Assembly: GCA_018261955.1 (NCBI GenBank)
Contig: JAGTRK010000007.1
Span: 1-64,000 of the forward strand
DNA length: 64,000 nucleotides
Source: Burkholderiaceae bacterium
GTDB lineage: Bacteria; Pseudomonadota; Gammaproteobacteria; Burkholderiales; Burkholderiaceae
Direction of reading: 5' to 3'
Shown piece after piece: positions 18,552-29,003 of this stretch; positions within the stretch are counted from its first letter, which is position 1, and every line of letters starts with the position of its first letter. Below the pieces are notes generated by a model. That model did not search any database, was not told where the DNA came from, and was given only the letters and a program-made list of their open reading frames with translations. The position numbers and the translations under genes were made by a program.

Positions 18552-19603
18552 CGTTGTCCCAATGAGCGCAACAATTGCGTGGCGGGTTTGGGCAAAGCCA
18601 AACTCAAATGCTCTGTGTCTGAGAAATTGAGCCATTGTCCCTGCTGTGAAATTTCCAACGGTTCATCCAGTGTGATGAGGTGGGGCTGAATCTCCAATGC
18701 GCGGTGCGTGAGGCGGTGTTTGATTAAGGGCAGTTTTTGCACATTTGACGCAGACGCGATGCGCGCGGCTTGCGGAAATACCCATAACTTTGCCCAAATG
18801 CCTTGAGCAGGTTGTTGCTCAACCCACACTTGATTTTGATAGCGATAAATATACCAACCAAATGCCAGTGTTTTGACTGCGGTGCGGACTTTGGCTGCAG
18901 GTATCGCGTGCACGCACTCTGTTTTGAACGCCACACAATCCCCCTGCCACGGACATGCGCCACAATCAGGCTGATTTTTGCGACATAAACTCGCGCCCAA
19001 ATCCATCACGCCTTGGGTATAGGCGCGCAAAGCATCTGCAAAGGGAATATTCAAACGCGCCGCATCTGTTGGCACAATCAGCGTTTCACGCGCTTTCTGC
19101 CACAATATTTTATCGGTCTGCGCGTTGGGCGCATCGGCAATGCCATGCACGCGACTGAGAATCCGTTTGACATTGCCATCGAGTATCGGCGCAGGATAAG
19201 CATAGGCAAACACGGCAATCGCCGCCGCTGTCGATGCGCCAATGCCTTTCAGGGTTTGCAATAACTCAGGCGTGCGCGGAAATTCCCCGCCAAAATCAGC
19301 CACCACCGTCTGGGCACACGCGTGTAAATTGCGCGCGCGACTGTAGTAGCCCAAGCCCGCCCACAGCGCGAGCACTTCGTCCAAATGCGCACGGGCTAAA
19401 TCTGCAACCGTGGGAAAGCGCGCCAAAAATCGTGCGTAGTAATCCACCACCGTCACCACTTGGGTTTGTTGCAACATGATTTCCGAGAGCCAAATTCGGT
19501 AGGCATCGTGGGTTTTTTGCCACGGCAACTCGTGCCGCCCATGCGTCAATTGCCAACGCACGAGTTTTTCTGCCAAGGATGCGGATGGATTTATTTTTGA
19601 CAT
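18521..19603 (-). CDS. mutY: A/G-specific adenine glycosylase MutY
   Basis: MutY removes adenine mispaired with 8-oxoguanine. The 360-residue protein shows the catalytic Glu in WLSEIMLQQTQV, a helix-hairpin-helix with LKGIGASTAAAI, the catalytic Asp in LDGNVKRIL, and a [4Fe-4S] loop C-X6-C-X2-C-X5-C (CRKNQPDCGACPWQGDC). A C-terminal NUDIX-like domain for 8-oxoG recognition completes it. I chose the ATG at 19603, which overlaps the end of mutM by 13 bp, over a longer start at 19663 that would run further into mutM. It is co-transcribed with mutM; both act in the same GO repair pathway. Confidence 0.94.
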   Translation of the reverse strand: MSKINPSASLAEKLVRWQLTHGRHELPWQKTHDAYRIWLSEIMLQQTQVVTVVDYYARFLARFPTVADLARAHLDEVLALWAGLGYYSRARNLHACAQTVVADFGGEFPRTPELLQTLKGIGASTAAAIAVFAYAYPAPILDGNVKRILSRVHGIADAPNAQTDKILWQKARETLIVPTDAARLNIPFADALRAYTQGVMDLGASLCRKNQPDCGACPWQGDCVAFKTECVHAIPAAKVRTAVKTLAFGWYIYRYQNQVWVEQQPAQGIWAKLWVFPQAARIASASNVQKLPLIKHRLTHRALEIQPHLITLDEPLEISQQGQWLNFSDTEHLSLALPKPATQLLRSLGQRQTGLFSSKN

Positions 19604-20427
19604 TTGGGACAAAAGTAGGTCGCGCGTTGCGCTTGCACGATGCGCATGATTGGTGTTTTGCAACGCACACAGGGCTGACCAGCGCGGTCATAAACATTAA
19701 AATTCATTTGAAAGTAACCCGTGTTGCCATCGCTGTTGACGAAATCTTTGAGCGTACTGCCGCCTCGCTCGATGGCTGATTTTAATAACGCAGGAATGTG
19801 TTGCGCCAATTTTCGACATTCGGCGCGACTCAATGCACACGCGGGTTTTTCGGGGAGTATGCCGCACAAAAACAGCACTTCACTGGCATAAATATTGCCC
19901 ACGCCAACCACCCATTTGCCTGAAAGCAAAGAGACTTTAATCGCTTGCTTGATGCTGCGCGTGACTTGATAAATATACGCACCGTCAAATCGCTCATCAA
20001 ACGGCTCCATACCCAAATCACGCAAACGCGGATGCGCCTGCCAATCACCGTCCGCCAAATCATGCCAGAGCACCGCGCCGAACCGCCGTGGATCGTGGTA
20101 GCGCAAGGTGTGTGTGGCAAAGACCCAATCGACATGGTCGTGTTTTTGTGGCGCGGTTGTGTTCTCGACAATGCGCAAACTCCCCGACATGCCCAAATGA
20201 ATCAGCAAGACACCTTGCGAACCGTTTGCACACGCGCACACCAAAGCCAAATATTTACCCCGTCGCGCGGTCTGCATGATTTGTGCGTTTTTTAGGTGTT
20301 TAATAAGTGCAGGTTCAATGCGCCAGCGCAGTTGTGGCTGGCGCACCACCATGCGTGCTATGGTGCGTCCCTCAACGTGGGGCGCAATCCCCATGCGCGT
20401 GACTTCGACTTCGGGTAATTCTGGCAT
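19591..20427 (-). CDS. mutM: Formamidopyrimidine-DNA glycosylase MutM (Fpg)
   Basis: MutM excises 8-oxoguanine and formamidopyrimidines and nicks the strand. The 278-residue protein begins MPELPEVEVTRMG, giving the catalytic Pro2 and Glu3, and ends with a zinc finger (CVRCKTPI, then YFCPKC). The H2TH region and GVGNIYASE are also present. Length matches the family. The gene leads a mutM-mutY pair, uniting the two glycosylases of the oxidised-guanine pathway, which is more usually split between loci. Confidence 0.95.
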   Translation of the reverse strand: MPELPEVEVTRMGIAPHVEGRTIARMVVRQPQLRWRIEPALIKHLKNAQIMQTARRGKYLALVCACANGSQGVLLIHLGMSGSLRIVENTTAPQKHDHVDWVFATHTLRYHDPRRFGAVLWHDLADGDWQAHPRLRDLGMEPFDERFDGAYIYQVTRSIKQAIKVSLLSGKWVVGVGNIYASEVLFLCGILPEKPACALSRAECRKLAQHIPALLKSAIERGGSTLKDFVNSDGNTGYFQMNFNVYDRAGQPCVRCKTPIMRIVQAQRATYFCPKCQK

Positions 20428-20461
20428 TTTGTTTGGATTGGTTCGGATTGGTGCGGATTTA

Positions 20462-20490
20462 TTTGGTTGATTGGATAATTTGGTTACAAT
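20462..20490 (+). promoter_or_regulatory. Possible promoter for the TPR-lolB-ispE operon
   Basis: TTTGGT (20462-20467) lies 17 bp before TACAAT (20485-20490). This is a reasonable sigma-70-type pair about 50 bp upstream of the TPR gene. The whole stretch 20431-20486 is TTGG/GGATT-rich, so chance matches are possible. Confidence 0.4.
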
Positions 20491-20537
20491 GCGGTTTCAG
20501 CAAGTAACCTTCAAAAATTTAAGGGACGTTAAGGATT

Positions 20538-21536
20538 ATGAAAGCAGTCAGTTCAACCCTATTTACACCTCGCCGTATTGTAACAGCCATTGCGTTGTGC
20601 TTGGCGAGCAGTGTGTTTTCAAACTTCGCCCATGCTCAAACACAAGATGCGGTTGAGCCACTTGAATCGATTGACAATGCCCGCACCGCCTATGTATTGC
20701 CCAAACAAAAACTCACTTATGAAATCACCATGTTTCAAATTTTGAGTGATCTGGCACTCAGTCGGGGTGACCTACAAATCGCTTATGACGGCTATACGCA
20801 ATTGGCGAAAAAAACCCGCGATCCGCGCTACGCCGAACGGGCATATTGGGTTGCTGCGCTTGCTAATGACACCAATGCCGCGATTAGTGCCTCTAACTTA
20901 CTTAAGTCCATCGCGCCCAATGCCACCCTGGGTCAAGATTTGGTTGAGCAAGTGTATATCAAAAAAATTCTCGACAAGTCTGAAGCAGGGCAGTTGCGTG
21001 AAGCCTACCAAGCCACCAAGGTTTTTTTAAAAACTCATCCCAATCATGAACTTGGATTGACCTTGTTGGCAGATATTGCCAGCAAATTGAAGTTAGATGA
21101 CGAGACTTTATACGCTTTTGAAGCACTTTATAAACTCACACCGAACGACCCTGAAGCAATGAACAATTTGGGTTATTTTTTAGCCGATCACAATATGCGT
21201 TTGGATGAAGCGAGCCAACTGATAACCAGTGCATTGAAAAAATCGCCCACAGCCCCACACATCATTGACTCTGCCGCGTGGCTCGCGTATCGCAAAAATG
21301 AGCTCGACAAAGCACTCAAACTGGCTCAAAAAGCGCAAACGTTGTCCACCTCACCTGACATCACTTTGCATTTGGCAGAAATCCTATGGGTCAAGGGCGA
21401 TGTCAGTGCTGCACGAAGGTTGTTTAAAGACTTGCAACTTTTGCCTACAAGCAAGCCTGATGATGTCTTCCCAACTCAGTTGCGCGACACCATGCAACGT
21501 TTGGGTGTGAGCACGAACGAGACAACCGTGCCTTAA
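20538..21536 (+). CDS. Secreted tetratricopeptide-repeat protein
   Basis: This is a 332-residue protein with a signal peptide ending FAHA near residue 33 and TPR repeats over most of the rest (for example NDPEAMNNLGYFLAD and APHIIDSAAWLAYRKNELDKAL). TPR proteins act as scaffolds. A TPR protein just upstream of lolB is common in proteobacteria and is thought to act in the envelope, but I do not assign a function. An AAGG-type site precedes the ATG. The next gene, lolB, starts 27 bp downstream, so they are probably co-transcribed. Confidence 0.8.
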   Translation: MKAVSSTLFTPRRIVTAIALCLASSVFSNFAHAQTQDAVEPLESIDNARTAYVLPKQKLTYEITMFQILSDLALSRGDLQIAYDGYTQLAKKTRDPRYAERAYWVAALANDTNAAISASNLLKSIAPNATLGQDLVEQVYIKKILDKSEAGQLREAYQATKVFLKTHPNHELGLTLLADIASKLKLDDETLYAFEALYKLTPNDPEAMNNLGYFLADHNMRLDEASQLITSALKKSPTAPHIIDSAAWLAYRKNELDKALKLAQKAQTLSTSPDITLHLAEILWVKGDVSAARRLFKDLQLLPTSKPDDVFPTQLRDTMQRLGVSTNETTVP

Positions 21537-21563
21537 TCGAGTCATTGAGCAACGACAGACACT

Positions 21564-22184
21564 ATGAAATTACACCTACAACGCAGTTTGTTGATACTGT
21601 TTACCCTATACAGCCTTGCCGCGTGTACCACGCTCAAGCCGATTGAACGCACCGAGTCATCTACTTTTAATATGGACGCTCGCATGGCCATTCAATTTCA
21701 AGAGACAGACTCAGACAAAAATTCATCGGGTAAATTGCGCTGGGAAGAATACCCCAGCTCAACCGACATCACTTTGTCCACACCATTTGGCAACACCATT
21801 GCCTTGATACACATCACCCCAACCCAAGCGAGTTATAAAGGCTCGGACGGCAGTGTGGTGATTGAAGACACAGCCGATGAATTGTTTTATCGCTTATTCG
21901 GTATGGATTTACCCATCGCTAATTTGCGCGATTGGATTGGCACACCAAACCAACCTTTGACCAAAGTGCGCGATGAAAATGGCTGGCACGTGGTGGTCAC
22001 CGACACATTTGCGAACCCCAATTTAGCTCGTGGACTCGAAGTCTCGCGCACTTCACCCAAAGCGTTGAGCCTCTATGTCTCGATTGAAAACCGCTCGGAC
22101 AATGTCGCGGCAAACACTGAACCCGCAGCCAATGAAGTCAACTTAGACGACCTGCTGCCCAAGCCCAAGCCAGCACAACCATAA
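21564..22184 (+). CDS. lolB: Outer-membrane lipoprotein receptor LolB
   Basis: LolB accepts lipoproteins from LolA and inserts them into the outer membrane. The 206-residue protein has a lipoprotein signal ending SLAAC with the cysteine at residue 21. The core has KLRWEEYPSSTDITLSTPFG (the family's GRLSW and LSSPLG pattern), ADELFYRLFGMDLPI and LRDWIGTPNQP, all conserved LolB blocks. It is followed 13 bp later by ispE, the usual proteobacterial order lolB-ispE. Confidence 0.92.
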   Translation: MKLHLQRSLLILFTLYSLAACTTLKPIERTESSTFNMDARMAIQFQETDSDKNSSGKLRWEEYPSSTDITLSTPFGNTIALIHITPTQASYKGSDGSVVIEDTADELFYRLFGMDLPIANLRDWIGTPNQPLTKVRDENGWHVVVTDTFANPNLARGLEVSRTSPKALSLYVSIENRSDNVAANTEPAANEVNLDDLLPKPKPAQP

Positions 22185-22197
22185 TCCCAACCTCATT

Positions 22198-23094
22198 ATG
22201 CACCACGCCCAAACCTACTTGTCGCCTGCGAAAATCAACTGGTTTTTACACATTATTGGCAAACGCGCCGATGGCTACCATCTATTAGAAACCGTATTTC
22301 AAAAAACTGATTGGTGCGATGAGTTGCGCATCTGTCCAAATGAAACTGGACTCATTCTCTTGCAGGGCGATTTATCAGGGGTTGCGATTGAACACAATTT
22401 AGCCCATCGTGCTGCCAGCGCGCTCAAAGCCTACGCACAGACGCAAGGCAAAGATGTGGAAAAATTAGGTGCAGATATTCATTTGCACAAACACATCCCG
22501 ACAGGCGCGGGACTGGGTGGTGGCAGCAGCAATGCCGCAACTGTACTCACCGCTTTGAATCAATTATGGCAACTTCATTTTGATAACGCCACCTTGCAAA
22601 CCATCGGTCTGCAACTCGGTGCGGACGTGCCATTTTTTGTCAGCCCACACCCCAGTGCGTTTGCGCAAGGTATTGGCGAAAAACTCACGCCCATTGAACT
22701 ACCTACCCGTGAATTGCTGTTGGTCAAACCCAATGTACATGCCGACACCCGTGAAGTGTATCAACACCCATTGTTGGTGCGTAACCACGCTCACTTGAAT
22801 ATGGGTACAAGCGCATTGAGCGAACAACTGAAAATTTTAAATGCACGCACGACATTGAGCAATGACATGCAAGCAGCGGCGTTTGCGATTGCCCCAGAAA
22901 TCAAGCACGTACACGACACTTTGCAACACCTCGTGCCACACGCCTATGTTCGCATGAGCGGCTCAGGCGCGACGGTGTTTGTGTTGCCGCAAAATACCGC
23001 CGAGCGTGACACGCTCAATCAATGGCTCGAAACGTGCCCTGAGGATTGGCAGCATCGTTGGTGTCACACACTTTCTGACACACTTTTTGAATAA
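22198..23094 (+). CDS. ispE: 4-diphosphocytidyl-2-C-methyl-D-erythritol kinase IspE
   Basis: IspE phosphorylates CDP-methylerythritol in the MEP isoprenoid pathway. The 298-residue protein is a GHMP kinase with YLSPAKINWFLHI at the start, the ATP loop HIPTGAGLGGGSSNAAT and the C-terminal RMSGSGATVFVL motif. It is last in the TPR-lolB-ispE operon. Its last 80 bp overlap the convergent Cys-cluster gene. In many relatives a tRNA and prs follow; neither is present here. Confidence 0.95.
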   Translation: MHHAQTYLSPAKINWFLHIIGKRADGYHLLETVFQKTDWCDELRICPNETGLILLQGDLSGVAIEHNLAHRAASALKAYAQTQGKDVEKLGADIHLHKHIPTGAGLGGGSSNAATVLTALNQLWQLHFDNATLQTIGLQLGADVPFFVSPHPSAFAQGIGEKLTPIELPTRELLLVKPNVHADTREVYQHPLLVRNHAHLNMGTSALSEQLKILNARTTLSNDMQAAAFAIAPEIKHVHDTLQHLVPHAYVRMSGSGATVFVLPQNTAERDTLNQWLETCPEDWQHRWCHTLSDTLFE

Positions 23095-23419
23095 CGCCTT
23101 GAGCATCCATTTCAGGCATCCCCCAAGCACGCCGCGCACGGTTGCATCGCTCGTCACCTGCTTGGCATTCATGGCAACTGCTTGAGCGCGCTGCATAAAT
23201 CGTGCAATTGACTTCCTGCCCGACCTCGCCCGCCAAAGCCACACAGCGTTTTTTCGCTTGATTCGTCCCGCGCATCGCAACGTAATATGGGCTCACGGGC
23301 TCGGTCAACTCAATCGGCACTGTGCCATCGGGGTGCGCGGTGGTCTCGCCCCAATAAAATGACACACGAAAATAGGCACAGCAAGCACCACAACGAATAC
23401 AGGGGTTTGAATGACTCAT
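23015..23419 (-). CDS. YkgJ-family cysteine cluster protein
   Basis: This 134-residue protein is rich in cysteine. It has CIRCGACCAYF at the start and later C-containing segments (KKRCVAL, VNCTIYAARSSSCHECQAGDERCNRAR), the pattern of the YkgJ/UPF0153 family, which probably binds zinc or an Fe-S cluster. Its function is unknown. The C-terminal 80 bp overlap ispE on the other strand. The overlap does not obviously disturb either protein, since the conserved cysteines lie upstream of it. Confidence 0.85.
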   Translation of the reverse strand: MSHSNPCIRCGACCAYFRVSFYWGETTAHPDGTVPIELTEPVSPYYVAMRGTNQAKKRCVALAGEVGQEVNCTIYAARSSSCHECQAGDERCNRARRAWGMPEMDAQGVIQKVCQKVCDTNDAANPQGTFRAID

Positions 23420-23524
23420 ATCACAACAAAAATAGAGGATTGAAACAGCGTAAAATCATACCAAACCCCATTGTGCGCGACAAGTCTATTCATCGCTGCT
23501 CAACTATTACAATCCATGCAATAG

Positions 23525-24571
<1,047 letters not shown>

Positions 24572-24648
24572 ACCACAACGAGGCGAGAAATACATCAATT
24601 CGCCCAATATATTCATAAAAACGATACATCACACATAGGAGCAAACCC

Positions 24649-26109
24649 ATGAACACACAAAACAAAAGTTTAACCACCCGCATCGAAACCGATTTTTTGG
24701 GGCCGCGGGAATTGGATGACTCGCAATACTACGGCGTACAAACCCTGCGCGGGATTGAAAACTTTCACATCACTGGCATTGCAATCTCCAACGAGCCGTA
24801 TTTAATTGCTGCCTTCGGTTATGTCAAAAAAGCCGCCGCGATGGCGAACCGCGAGTTGGGCGTTTTGCCTGCAGACATTTACCCTGCGATTATTGAAGCC
24901 TGCGACCGATTGATTGCGGGGCGTTACCTTGACCAATTCCCCACCGATATGATTCAAGGCGGCGCAGGCACTTCGACCAATATGAATGTCAATGAAGTGA
25001 TTGCCAATGTCGCTTTGGAAATCATGGGACACGCCAAAGGCGAGTACCACATCATCAACCCGAACGACCATGTGAACTGCTCACAATCGACTAACGATGC
25101 GTATCCAACCGCATTTCGCGTGGCATTGATTAACCGCATGCACAGCTACCGCGATGCTTTAACCACACTCAAAGACGCATTCAACGCCAAAGGTGATGAA
25201 CTCTCAGGCGTGCTGAAAATGGGGCGCACGCATCTACAAGACGCTGTACCCATGAGCATGGGCGACGAATTCCGTGGTTTTGGCACCAATTTAGCCGAAG
25301 AAATCGACCGCGTCGATGCGGCCACCCGTCTGCTCACTGAAGTGAATATGGGCGCCACCGCGATTGGCACTTCGGTCAACGCGCCCGCAGGCTACCCTGA
25401 TTTGGTGGTCAAGCATTTGTCGGCATTGACAGGGATTGATTTGCGTTTATCGCCCGACTTGGTCGAAGCGACTTCCGATTGCGGCGCGTATGTACAGTTG
25501 TCGGCAACCATCAAACGCACCGCGGTCAAACTCTCTAAAATTTGTAATGACCTGCGTTTATTGGCTTCTGGTCCGCGCACAGGGCTCAATGAAATCAACT
25601 TGCCACAATTGCAACCCGGTTCATCCATCATGCCCGGTAAAGTCAACCCTGTGATTCCCGAAGTGGTCAATCAAGCGGCGTTTTACGTGATTGGCAATGA
25701 CGTGACCGTGACATTGGCGGCATCGGCGGGGCAATTGCAGTTGAACGTGATGGAGCCAGTGTTGGGCTTTGCCTTGTTCAGTTCGATTAAAGCGATGGAA
25801 AACGCAATGGTTGCTCTGCGCGATAAATGTGTGGTGGGCATCACCGCGAACGCCGATCGCACGCGCGATATGGTGTTGGCAAGTCTGGGAATTGTGACCT
25901 TGCTCAATCCGATTTTGGGTTACAAAAAATGCGCCAGCATTGCGCGTGAAGGCTTTGAAAAAAATAAATCCATTCACCAAATCGCGGTGGTCGAGCAACA
26001 ATTGATTACTCAAGAAAAGTGGGATGAATTGTTCAGTTTTGAAAACCTGATTCAACCGCACTCTTTGAACAAAACCTTTTTGTGTTACACCGATGGTGGC
26101 GCGCATTAA
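24649..26109 (+). CDS. aspA: Aspartate ammonia-lyase (aspartase)
   Basis: Aspartase converts L-aspartate to fumarate and ammonia. The 486-residue protein is a member of the fumarase/aspartase superfamily with the signature GSSIMPGKVNP, whose serine is the catalytic base. Blocks such as YYGVQTLRGIENF, GGAGTSTNMNVNEV, NPNDHVNCSQSTNDAYPT and VIGNDVTVTLAASAGQLQLN match E. coli AspA more closely than fumarase C. A GGAG ribosome site precedes the ATG and a terminator follows. With no fumarate reductase genes nearby, I infer only a role in aspartate catabolism. Confidence 0.92.
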   Translation: MNTQNKSLTTRIETDFLGPRELDDSQYYGVQTLRGIENFHITGIAISNEPYLIAAFGYVKKAAAMANRELGVLPADIYPAIIEACDRLIAGRYLDQFPTDMIQGGAGTSTNMNVNEVIANVALEIMGHAKGEYHIINPNDHVNCSQSTNDAYPTAFRVALINRMHSYRDALTTLKDAFNAKGDELSGVLKMGRTHLQDAVPMSMGDEFRGFGTNLAEEIDRVDAATRLLTEVNMGATAIGTSVNAPAGYPDLVVKHLSALTGIDLRLSPDLVEATSDCGAYVQLSATIKRTAVKLSKICNDLRLLASGPRTGLNEINLPQLQPGSSIMPGKVNPVIPEVVNQAAFYVIGNDVTVTLAASAGQLQLNVMEPVLGFALFSSIKAMENAMVALRDKCVVGITANADRTRDMVLASLGIVTLLNPILGYKKCASIAREGFEKNKSIHQIAVVEQQLITQEKWDELFSFENLIQPHSLNKTFLCYTDGGAH

Positions 26110-26150
26110 GGCAATGACTGTCACTGACTGAGTGACCCGCGATGGCAAGC

Positions 26151-26183
26151 AACTGGGTCAGATTTTTGACCCAGTTCATTTTT
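26151..26183 (+). terminator. Rho-independent terminator after aspA
   Basis: AACTGGGTCA (26151-26160) pairs perfectly with TGACCCAGTT (26167-26176) over a 6-base loop and is followed by CATTTTTTT. It separates aspA from gloA. Confidence 0.9.
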
Positions 26184-26197
26184 TTAAAGGACGATGA

Positions 26198-26593
26198 ATG
26201 CGTTTACTGCACACCATGATACGCGTTGGCGATTTACAACGCTCGATTGATTTTTACACCCACGTTTTGGGCATGAAACTCTTGCGCACACGCGATAACC
26301 CTGATTATCAGTACACCTTGGCGTTTGTCGGTTATGCCGATGAGCCTGAGCAAGCAAACATTGAATTGACGTACAACTACGGTGTCGGTGAGTACGAAAT
26401 CGGCACGGGTTATGGACACATCGCCATTGGCGTGTCCGATGTCGCGCAGATGTGCGAACGTGTTCGCAACATGAGTCAATTCGGTGGCTGTGTCACACGC
26501 GAGGCCGCGCCTGTCAAAGGCGGCACAACGGTGATTGCTTTTGTCGCTGACCCCGATGGTTATAAAATAGAATTGATTCAGCGCGCCAATTAA
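26198..26593 (+). CDS. gloA: Lactoylglutathione lyase (glyoxalase I)
   Basis: Glyoxalase I isomerises the hemithioacetal of methylglyoxal and glutathione. The 131-residue protein has the short bacterial form: [20 protein letters not shown] with the first metal His, ELTYNYG with a Glu ligand, GYGHIAIGV with the second His, and [11 protein letters not shown] with the last Glu. AAAGGA precedes the ATG. The CorA-type gene starts about 30 bp downstream on the same strand. Confidence 0.95.
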   Translation: MRLLHTMIRVGDLQRSIDFYTHVLGMKLLRTRDNPDYQYTLAFVGYADEPEQANIELTYNYGVGEYEIGTGYGHIAIGVSDVAQMCERVRNMSQFGGCVTREAAPVKGGTTVIAFVADPDGYKIELIQRAN

Positions 26594-26623
26594 CCCGTAA
26601 CACTCACTGTGACCGCCACCACT

Positions 26624-27769
26624 ATGAACGCTTTTTTCTTTCGCGCCTCACCCAATCATGTCGTCAGTATCCATAACGACATTCCCAAGAACCTCTCAGA
26701 CGGATTTCTGTGGTTGGATTTTGTGCGCGATGAGGTGACTCGTGCGCCTGAACAGTGGCAACAGCAAATTCTCAATGTGACGGGCATATTGATTGACGAA
26801 TTTCACTTGGCAGATGTGCTCAATGTCCAGCATCCATCGTCATTTGATTTAACCGATGATTATCAGATTTTAATTTTTTGTAAATTGATGACCACGGTAC
26901 AAGACGACAAAGACAGACTATTAAACGACACTCATCTGAGTCCAACGCAATTACACACCACGCCCGTGTCTTTCATTATCACAGAGCACACGGTGATTAC
27001 CGTGCGCGAAACCGATAGCCCTGTGTTTGACATACAATTACAAAAACTCAAAAACATCACCCTCACGCAGCCCCATGCGGATGCACCTGCGAAAAACAAA
27101 GGTATGCCGACCTCGTCCACAGATTTGTGTTTGAAATTACTCAACGCGATGATTGATAAATACTTGGAGGTGCGCGCACCGCTGACCGCGCAAATTGAGC
27201 ATTGGCAAACTGCATTGTTGCAAGAGAAAAAACGCTTTACCGAGTGGGCGCAATTGCTGCGCGAAAGTGTGGCGCTACAAAAATTAGAAAATCTGTGTGA
27301 AGAACAAATTGATGCTTTGCAGGAATTTCGCGATGCGTTCATTGACAATCAATTCGATACGGACGCGTCTTCTCACAGCCAACCTCAGCGACGCGACCTC
27401 ATGTTGGTACGTTTAAACGATTTGATTGAGCACGCCAACCGCGTGCAAAAACACGCCTCACGTTTGGAATCCGCACTCAAAGCAGCAGTGGATTTGCATT
27501 TTTCGGCATCATCCAATCAAACCAATGAAACCATGCGTTTTCTCGCCATCCTGACCGCAATCTTCGCGCCTTTGACTTTGCTCACAGGGGTATATGGTAT
27601 GAATTTCGATGCGATTCCCGGCCTGCACAATCCTCGTGGTTTCTGGTTTTTACTGATGGCGATGGTAATGGTTACATTAAGTTTGCTGTATTACTTTCAC
27701 CGCCACCGCATCGTCAATCGCAGCGAAAAAAGCATCGCCCAACTGTTGTCGGGCGAGATGGATGTTTGA
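26624..27769 (+). CDS. CorA-family divalent cation transporter
   Basis: CorA proteins form pentameric Mg2+ (or Co2+/Ni2+, Zn2+) channels. The 381-residue protein has a long soluble N-terminal part with coiled-coil helices, then two membrane segments at the C terminus. The first ends with the diagnostic YGMNF motif, followed by a short loop and the second helix. The C-terminal tail is basic. The start is uncertain: I prefer the ATG at 26624; a GTG at 26609 is in frame, and neither has a clear ribosome site. The protein differs from classic CorA in the loop after GMN (DAIPGLHN instead of MPE), which may reflect another ion preference. Confidence 0.85.
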   Translation: MNAFFFRASPNHVVSIHNDIPKNLSDGFLWLDFVRDEVTRAPEQWQQQILNVTGILIDEFHLADVLNVQHPSSFDLTDDYQILIFCKLMTTVQDDKDRLLNDTHLSPTQLHTTPVSFIITEHTVITVRETDSPVFDIQLQKLKNITLTQPHADAPAKNKGMPTSSTDLCLKLLNAMIDKYLEVRAPLTAQIEHWQTALLQEKKRFTEWAQLLRESVALQKLENLCEEQIDALQEFRDAFIDNQFDTDASSHSQPQRRDLMLVRLNDLIEHANRVQKHASRLESALKAAVDLHFSASSNQTNETMRFLAILTAIFAPLTLLTGVYGMNFDAIPGLHNPRGFWFLLMAMVMVTLSLLYYFHRHRIVNRSEKSIAQLLSGEMDV

Positions 27770-27788
27770 GGGTAACGGCTCTGTAGAT

Positions 27789-28400
27789 TCACGTGGCGAT
27801 GTATCGACCGGGTTTGTGGTTAATCGCCAGTAAAATATTCAACACCACCGCACCAATGATGGAAATACCGACTTGAGCGGGCGCGGCAACCAAAAACGCG
27901 CACAGCACAATCACCGCATCGACAGACAATTGCACATAACCTGCACGCCAGCCGCGGCTTTTTTGTAAATACACCGCCAAAATACCCACACCGCCCAAAC
28001 TGGCCTGATGGCGAAACAGCATGAGCAAACCGATGCCGACCAAGAGCCCCGCCAATACCGCCGCGAACCACGGATTGATTTTGGCAAACACCAACCAATT
28101 GGGCAACAGTTCTGACCAAACCGACAGCAAACCCACTGAGATAAAAGTTTTGAGGGTAAAATCCACACCGATTTTTTGCCATGCCAGCCAATAAAACGGT
28201 AAATTGACCACAAACAACAACATACCAAATCGCCAGCCTGTCATATAGTGCAAGAGCAACGCCAGCCCAGTCGTACCGCCCGTGACCAAACCAGCGGTTT
28301 TAAATACCATCACTCCCAAGGCAATAATCAGGGTCGCACTGGCAATCGCTTGCACATCCTCGATGATGCTGTGTTTGCTATTTTCCGCAACTGTGTCCAT
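27789..28400 (-). CDS. YitT-family (DUF161) membrane protein
   Basis: This is a 203-residue integral membrane protein with about six hydrophobic segments and the family hallmark TAGLVTGGTTGLALLLHY in the first part. YitT proteins are of unknown function. The start ATG at 28400 overlaps the stop of the TlpA-like gene (TGATG), so translation is probably coupled. A longer start at 28445 lies inside that gene and is less likely. The protein lacks the C-terminal DUF2179 domain found in longer relatives. Confidence 0.85.
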   Translation of the reverse strand: MDTVAENSKHSIIEDVQAIASATLIIALGVMVFKTAGLVTGGTTGLALLLHYMTGWRFGMLLFVVNLPFYWLAWQKIGVDFTLKTFISVGLLSVWSELLPNWLVFAKINPWFAAVLAGLLVGIGLLMLFRHQASLGGVGILAVYLQKSRGWRAGYVQLSVDAVIVLCAFLVAAPAQVGISIIGAVVLNILLAINHKPGRYIAT

Positions 28401-28915
28401 CAACTCGCCAAGGCGCGGTCTAAATCCGCATAAAATTGTGGCCAATCGGGCTCGCCAATGTATTTTTTAGTCTGCCCTTTTTTATTGATGATGTAGGTGG
28501 TCGGCGTGCCAATGATGTCGCCAAAGGTGTTGGCGAATGTGCCGTCTTTGTCCCACACCAATTGGAATGGTAGTTTATGTGCGCTGGCGTAGTTCTTTAC
28601 AATCTCTGGCTCATCGTACTGCATGGCAACCGCCACATATTCCACGCCTTTGGGCTGGTATTGATTGAACATCTCAACCATTTTGGGCATCTCTTTTTTA
28701 CAAGTAACACAAGTCGTCGCCCAAAAATTGACCACCACCACTTTGCCTGCTTGCTGCATTGCGCCCATATCGACGGGTTTTTGCGTATCAAGGGTGAGGG
28801 TTTTCAGCTGTGCGTATGAACTGGCTGTGTCGGTTTTTTGCACGGTGCTGCTGTCACAGGCTTGCAGTGCGGCCATCATGGTCAATGCCAATAAGGCGCG
28901 TTTGTATGGGTTCAT
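28400..28915 (-). CDS. TlpA-like thioredoxin-fold lipoprotein
   Basis: This is a 171-residue periplasmic thiol-disulfide protein anchored by a lipid. The signal ends LQAC with the cysteine at residue 20. The thioredoxin fold has VVVVNFWATTCVTCKKEMP with a CVTC active site, and a cis-Pro region GTPTTYIINKKGQ. TlpA/ResA-type proteins reduce substrates such as apocytochrome c or copper proteins; the substrate here is not visible. Its stop overlaps the start of the YitT-type gene downstream. The pairing of these two genes has no obvious functional meaning. Confidence 0.9.
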   Translation of the reverse strand: MNPYKRALLALTMMAALQACDSSTVQKTDTASSYAQLKTLTLDTQKPVDMGAMQQAGKVVVVNFWATTCVTCKKEMPKMVEMFNQYQPKGVEYVAVAMQYDEPEIVKNYASAHKLPFQLVWDKDGTFANTFGDIIGTPTTYIINKKGQTKKYIGEPDWPQFYADLDRALAS

Positions 28916-29003
28916 TTTTGCTCCGTTGATGTGGGTTGCATGGCGTGATTATAACTGTAAATCATGGAGGGTGATGAGTGTAAAAGATGCGCGGCGCTTG
29001 AGG

